A stretch of 10,540 bases of DNA, taken from assembly GCA_017424125.1 (NCBI GenBank), contig JAFPBM010000078.1, forward strand, positions 1 to 10,540, read 5' to 3'. Numbering within the stretch: the first letter of the stretch is position 1; the number at the start of each line of letters is the position of its first letter. This document shows positions 7,211 through 10,540 of the stretch, piece after piece. The notes under the pieces were generated by a model. The model made no database searches. It saw nothing but the letters and a program-made list of their open reading frames with translations, and was not told the DNA's origin. The position numbers and the translations under genes were made by a program. The stretch is from Clostridia bacterium (GTDB lineage: Bacteria; Bacillota; Clostridia; Oscillospirales; Acutalibacteraceae).

Positions 7211-8552
7211 ATTCTTCGGTTTCTTCCTGTGAGGGGAGTTTTTCAACCGTTACGTTTTCAATTCTGCGTTCGACAACCGCGTCAACGCGGAAAAGACAGT
7301 TTTCAAATGTGATTTCGGGGTGTTCGTCTTCGGTGGGAATTCGACCGAGTTCGGACATTATAAATCCGCCGACGGTATCGTACTCACCTTCAGGAAATTC
7401 AATCCCAAGCAGTTCTTCAAGTTCCTCTATATCGGTTGTTCCGTCAATCTGGAAAGTGTTTTCGTTAAGTTGTTCTATATCCTCTTCTTCGTTGTCGTAT
7501 TCGTCCTGCATATTACCGACGATGGATTCAAGCAAATCCTCAATGGTAACAATACCCGAGATTCCGCCGTATTCATCGCTGACAAATACCATCTGCAGAT
7601 GTTTTTCGGTCATTTCGTTAAATAGGTCGCCGCAGCGTTTGCTTTCGGGAACAAAGTAAGCCTCGCGCATTAAATCGTTAATGGTAACCGATGCGGGAAT
7701 TTTCTTGCCGACAAATTTGAGTAGGTCTTTAACGTTGATAACGCCTTTAATATTGTCAAGGTCGTCCTCATAAACGGGAATACGGGAATAGCCCGTATCA
7801 AGCGTTTTATCGCAAAGTTCTGCAATATTATCCGTAATTTCAACCGCAACAATATCGGTGCGGTGAGTCATAACGTCGCTTGCCACGATATCGTCAAACT
7901 CGAAGATGTTGTTAATCATTTCTTTTTGGCTTTCTTCAATAACGCCCTTTTCTTCGCCGGCGTCTACCATCATAAGAATTTCTTCTTCGGTAACCGCTTC
8001 CTCGTTTGCGTTGGGGTCAAAGCCAAATACGCGTACAACCGCATTGGTTGATACTGACAATATTTTGATAAACGGCGTCATAACCGATTTTATAAACAAA
8101 AGTATTCCGATTACTTTGAAAGATATTTTTTCGGCGCACTGCATTCCGATTCGTTTTGGCGCAAGTTCACCCAAAACAAGCGAAAAATATGAGATTATAA
8201 TTGTGACGATTACAAGTGATACGCCCTCGATTGCGCCGTGTGCGCTTGCGGGCAATGAGAAAAACTTAACAATCCAGTCGGCAAGCGGGTGTGAAAAACT
8301 GTCGGCAGCTGACGCAGAGGTTAAAAATCCTGCCAAGGTTACGCCAATTTGAATGGTTGATAAAAATGCCGATGGACTTTCGGTAAGTTTAAGCACCTTT
8401 TTAGCACCGCCGTGACCATCTTCTGCCATTTTGCGTATTTTCGTGTCGCTAAGTGAGATGATTGCAATCTCACTCATAGCAAAAAATGCGTTAATAAGAA
8501 TCAGTACGAATAATAAAATTAACTTAAAAAATAAATCGGGCCACCCGTCCAT
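7209..8552 (-). CDS. HlyC/CorC (CNNM) family cation transporter with CBS pair
   Basis: 447-aa integral membrane protein of the CNNM/CorC family, whose members export or help balance Mg2+ (older name: hemolysin-related). The N-terminal DUF21 domain has hydrophobic segments at about 8-34 (with the NAFFAMSEIAIISLSDTKIR motif), 61-83, 108-132 (ending GELAPKRI) and 145-172. A linker (TEEEILMMVDAGEEKGVI) leads to two CBS domains, about 223-280 (GYSRIPVYEDDLDNIKGVI) and 288-346 (DEYGGISGIVTIEDLLESIVG). An acidic stretch (350-360) then leads to the C-terminal CorC_HlyC domain, about 361-437 (DTVGGFIMSELGRIP). All parts are present at normal length. The start ATG (8550-8552) has GGAG 11 nt upstream, slightly far. 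It is transcribed from its own promoter and ends in the shared hairpin. The transported ion is not readable from sequence; Mg2+ is the family default. Confidence 0.93.
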   Translation of the reverse strand: MDGWPDLFFKLILLFVLILINAFFAMSEIAIISLSDTKIRKMAEDGHGGAKKVLKLTESPSAFLSTIQIGVTLAGFLTSASAADSFSHPLADWIVKFFSLPASAHGAIEGVSLVIVTIIISYFSLVLGELAPKRIGMQCAEKISFKVIGILLFIKSVMTPFIKILSVSTNAVVRVFGFDPNANEEAVTEEEILMMVDAGEEKGVIEESQKEMINNIFEFDDIVASDVMTHRTDIVAVEITDNIAELCDKTLDTGYSRIPVYEDDLDNIKGVINVKDLLKFVGKKIPASVTINDLMREAYFVPESKRCGDLFNEMTEKHLQMVFVSDEYGGISGIVTIEDLLESIVGNMQDEYDNEEEDIEQLNENTFQIDGTTDIEELEELLGIEFPEGEYDTVGGFIMSELGRIPTEDEHPEITFENCLFRVDAVVERRIENVTVEKLPSQEETEE

Positions 8553-8597
8553 AAAATAAAAAACTCCGTTTCATAAAAATTTTTGATACTGCAATAT

Positions 8598-8626
8598 ATG
8601 ATATATGAACTCAAGATAAAAGTCAA
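8598..8626 (-). promoter_or_regulatory. Promoter of the CorC-family gene (minus strand)
   Basis: On the minus strand TTGACT (8626 down to 8621, 5/6), a 17-bp spacer, and TATCAT (8603 down to 8598, 5/6). The predicted start near 8591 gives a leader of about 39 nt. The -35 element is embedded in one copy of a 13-bp direct repeat, which could make it a target for a regulator. Confidence 0.65.
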
Positions 8627-8678
8627 ACCCCGCAAGGCAGTCTGCGGCAAAGGCTGAATTGCCCAAGACAAACCCCGC
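8621..8678. repeat. Spaced 13-bp direct repeat with adjoining GC-only palindrome
   Basis: AGTCAAACCCCGC (8621-8633) and AGACAAACCCCGC (8666-8678) match at 12 of 13 bases and start 45 bp apart. The second copy runs into the palindrome CCCCGCGGGG (8673-8682). The first copy overlaps the -35 of the CorC-family promoter. Between them lie GCAAGGCAGTCTGCGGC and similar short self-complementary pieces that do not form a convincing terminator or known riboswitch. A pair of regulator sites is one reading; function is unknown. Confidence 0.5.
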
Positions 8679-8689
8679 GGGGACAAATT

Positions 8690-8746
8690 AAAAAATTAAA
8701 GAAAAACGGTGAAAAAACGGTGAAAACTCGAGAAAAACGGCGAAAA
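8690..8746. other. Helically phased A-tracts (predicted curved DNA)
   Basis: Six A-tracts of 4-6 bases are centred at about 8692, 8704, 8714, 8724, 8735 and 8744, i.e. 9.5-11.5 bp apart, close to one helical turn. Most are separated by CGGTG- or CGGCG-like spacers (short degenerate repeats GAAAAACGGTG). A-tracts in phase with the helix are known to bend DNA. The block lies just after the LUD-gene stop codon and 64-125 bp upstream of the CorC-family -35. Confidence 0.6.
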
Positions 8747-8750
8747 TCAA

Positions 8751-9395
8751 TTATAGTCCCAACGGCTCACCCACGAGCAAAACTTTAATTCTGCCTTTTT
8801 CGCGGCAAAAACGCATCTCGACGGTTTGGCAACAAATACAAGCGGGCGACTTGCAGTCGTGACATATTCCCGTTTTTGCACAAGGAGTGTCGGTTGAAAG
8901 ACGGATTGCGTTAGCGGGTGCGGCAAAATGCTTTGCGCGTTTGTGCGCTTCTTTTGTGTCGTGACAAATTTTGTTCATGCCAACAACCAAAATGACGTTT
9001 TTGGGACCGTAAGCAATGGCGGCAATGCGGTTGCCGTTGCCGTCTATGTTAATCATAATGCCGTCTTCGGTCATTGCGTTAACGCTGGAGAGATATGTGT
9101 CAACCGTTAGTGCGGCGCGAAGAATGTTGTCCTTTTCTTCCGCTGTTTTAGCATTGTTGCGGTCAACAACGGTGTAGTCACCCTCTGAAAGAGCCTTTAT
9201 AATTCCGCAGTCAACAAGTGTGCGCGAACCGCCGCAGGAAACCGAAGAACCTTTTTCTATGAGTTCGAGCGTTTTTTCACGTGCAGCATTGCGGTCGGGG
9301 CAAAAATATGCTTCATATCCGCGGCTTTCAAGCGCTTTTATAACTGTGCTTGACATACTTTCATACGTTTTGCAAATAATATCATTAGTAGCCAT
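8751..9395 (-). CDS. LUD-domain (LutC/YkgG-like, DUF162) protein
   Basis: 214-aa single-domain protein of the LUD family, relatives of which (LutB, LutC) take part in oxidation of lactate to pyruvate; many clostridial stand-alone members have no proven role. Typical family features: KTLELIEKGSSVSCGGSRTL (41-60), TYLSSVNAMTEDGIMINIDG (100-119), GPKNVILVVGMNKI (130-143), and the C-terminal GRIKVLLVGEPLGL. The C-terminal cysteine segment C-AKTGI-C-HD-C-KSPA-C-I-CC (Cys172, 178, 181, 186, 188, 189, with Cys197 further on) has more cysteines than I expect for this subfamily, where SPxRICN is usual. The start is placed at ATG 9393-9395: AAAGGATGG ends 5 nt upstream, whereas the ATG three codons earlier overlaps this site. 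It is divergent from the pyruvate:ferredoxin oxidoreductase gene. No clear terminator follows it, so read-through toward the CorC-family gene is possible. Confidence 0.87.
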   Translation of the reverse strand: MATNDIICKTYESMSSTVIKALESRGYEAYFCPDRNAAREKTLELIEKGSSVSCGGSRTLVDCGIIKALSEGDYTVVDRNNAKTAEEKDNILRAALTVDTYLSSVNAMTEDGIMINIDGNGNRIAAIAYGPKNVILVVGMNKICHDTKEAHKRAKHFAAPANAIRLSTDTPCAKTGICHDCKSPACICCQTVEMRFCREKGRIKVLLVGEPLGL

Positions 9396-9423
9396 ATAAA
9401 CCATCCTTTTGTTGTTTTTTTAC

Positions 9424-9452
9424 AGTATATCATATTTTTTCAAAAATTGCAT
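9424..9452 (-). promoter_or_regulatory. Probable promoter of the LUD-domain gene (minus strand)
   Basis: On the minus strand there is an extended -10, TGATATACT (9432 down to 9424; TGn plus TATACT, 5/6). The -35 at 17 bp is weak (ATGCAA, 3/6). The predicted start near 9417 leaves a leader of about 20 nt with the AAAGGA ribosome site. The extended -10 compensates for the poor -35. Confidence 0.5.
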
Positions 9453-9494
9453 TATTTTTATATGTGAAATTTTTAACAAATATAATATTTACTA

Positions 9495-9523
9495 TTTACA
9501 TTTGCGAAAAAAAGTGGTATTAT
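9495..9523 (+). promoter_or_regulatory. Promoter of the pyruvate:ferredoxin oxidoreductase gene
   Basis: TTTACA (9495-9500, 5/6), a 17-bp spacer, and TATTAT (9518-9523, 5/6) preceded by TGG, an extended -10. The sequence upstream (about 9430-9494) is very A/T-rich and may act as an UP element. The predicted start near 9530 gives a leader of about 47 nt carrying the strong ribosome site TAAGGAGGAT (9561-9570). All signals point to high expression. Confidence 0.72.
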
Positions 9524-9525
9524 AG

Positions 9526-10540
<1,015 letters not shown>

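Noticed and set aside
7309..8352. Plus-strand open frames opposite the CorC-family gene, including serine-rich products
   Set aside because: The Ser-rich sequence is the complement of the acidic Glu/Asp codons of the real gene; no start signals.
8526..8574. Minus-strand mini-ORF of 16 codons starting MKRSFLFYG, overlapping the start of the CorC-family gene (possible leader peptide)
   Set aside because: It begins about 17 nt after the predicted transcript start with no ribosome site of its own, and the GGAG inside it fits the main gene. Nothing in its composition suggests attenuation.
8673..8682. CCCCGCGGGG as a Rho-independent terminator for the LUD gene
   Set aside because: The palindrome has no room for a loop beyond three base pairs and no T-run follows it on the minus strand.
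8553..8750. Riboswitch, T-box or 6S-like RNA in the CorC/LUD intergenic region
   Set aside because: No T-box AGGGTGGTACC-like motif, no long stable stem and no known aptamer core could be recognised; most of the region also lies upstream of the predicted transcript start.

Overview
The window looks like chromosomal housekeeping DNA from an anaerobic, low-to-mid GC Firmicute, most likely a gut-type Clostridia (Oscillospirales-like) species. The reasons are strong AGGAGG-type ribosome binding sites, SigA-type promoters, two short bacillota-style lipoprotein signal peptides, a bacterial archaeal-type phosphoglycerate mutase, a zapA/long-U32 gene pair, and a pyruvate:ferredoxin oxidoreductase. 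This assignment is inferred from gene content only; no rRNA or other marker is present.

Layout, left to right. The window opens inside mfd (transcription-repair coupling factor; the N-terminal half is off the left edge). It is followed, from its own promoter, by a SurA/PpiC-like lipoprotein. A symmetric hairpin at about 2956-2983 ends that gene and also the converging apgM gene (minus strand). apgM is divergent from a three-gene plus-strand operon: zapA (TTG start), a long U32-family protein (GTG start overlapping zapA) and a small unknown lipoprotein. The two divergent promoters appear to share one palindromic -10 element. A second bidirectional hairpin at 7172-7210 separates this operon from a converging minus-strand HlyC/CorC (CNNM + CBS) membrane protein. 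Upstream of that gene lies a 198-bp intergenic region with its own promoter, a spaced direct repeat, a GC-only palindrome and a run of helically phased A-tracts. Then comes a minus-strand LUD-domain (LutC-like) protein, divergent from a pyruvate:ferredoxin oxidoreductase gene that runs off the right edge.

Functional picture: DNA repair coupled to transcription, extracytoplasmic folding, glycolysis, cell division, RNA modification, cation transport, and pyruvate oxidation. I see no mobile elements, CRISPR arrays, tRNA/rRNA genes, phage genes or defence system, and no clear evidence of a new multi-gene system. The most interesting non-coding signals are the phased A-tract (probably curved) DNA at 8690-8746, the nearby 13-bp repeat that overlaps a -35 element, and the shared divergent -10. 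The most interesting proteins are the unrecognised lipoprotein at 6659-7177, the foldase-like lipoprotein without visible catalytic parvulin residues, and a LUD protein with extra cysteines at its C-terminus.
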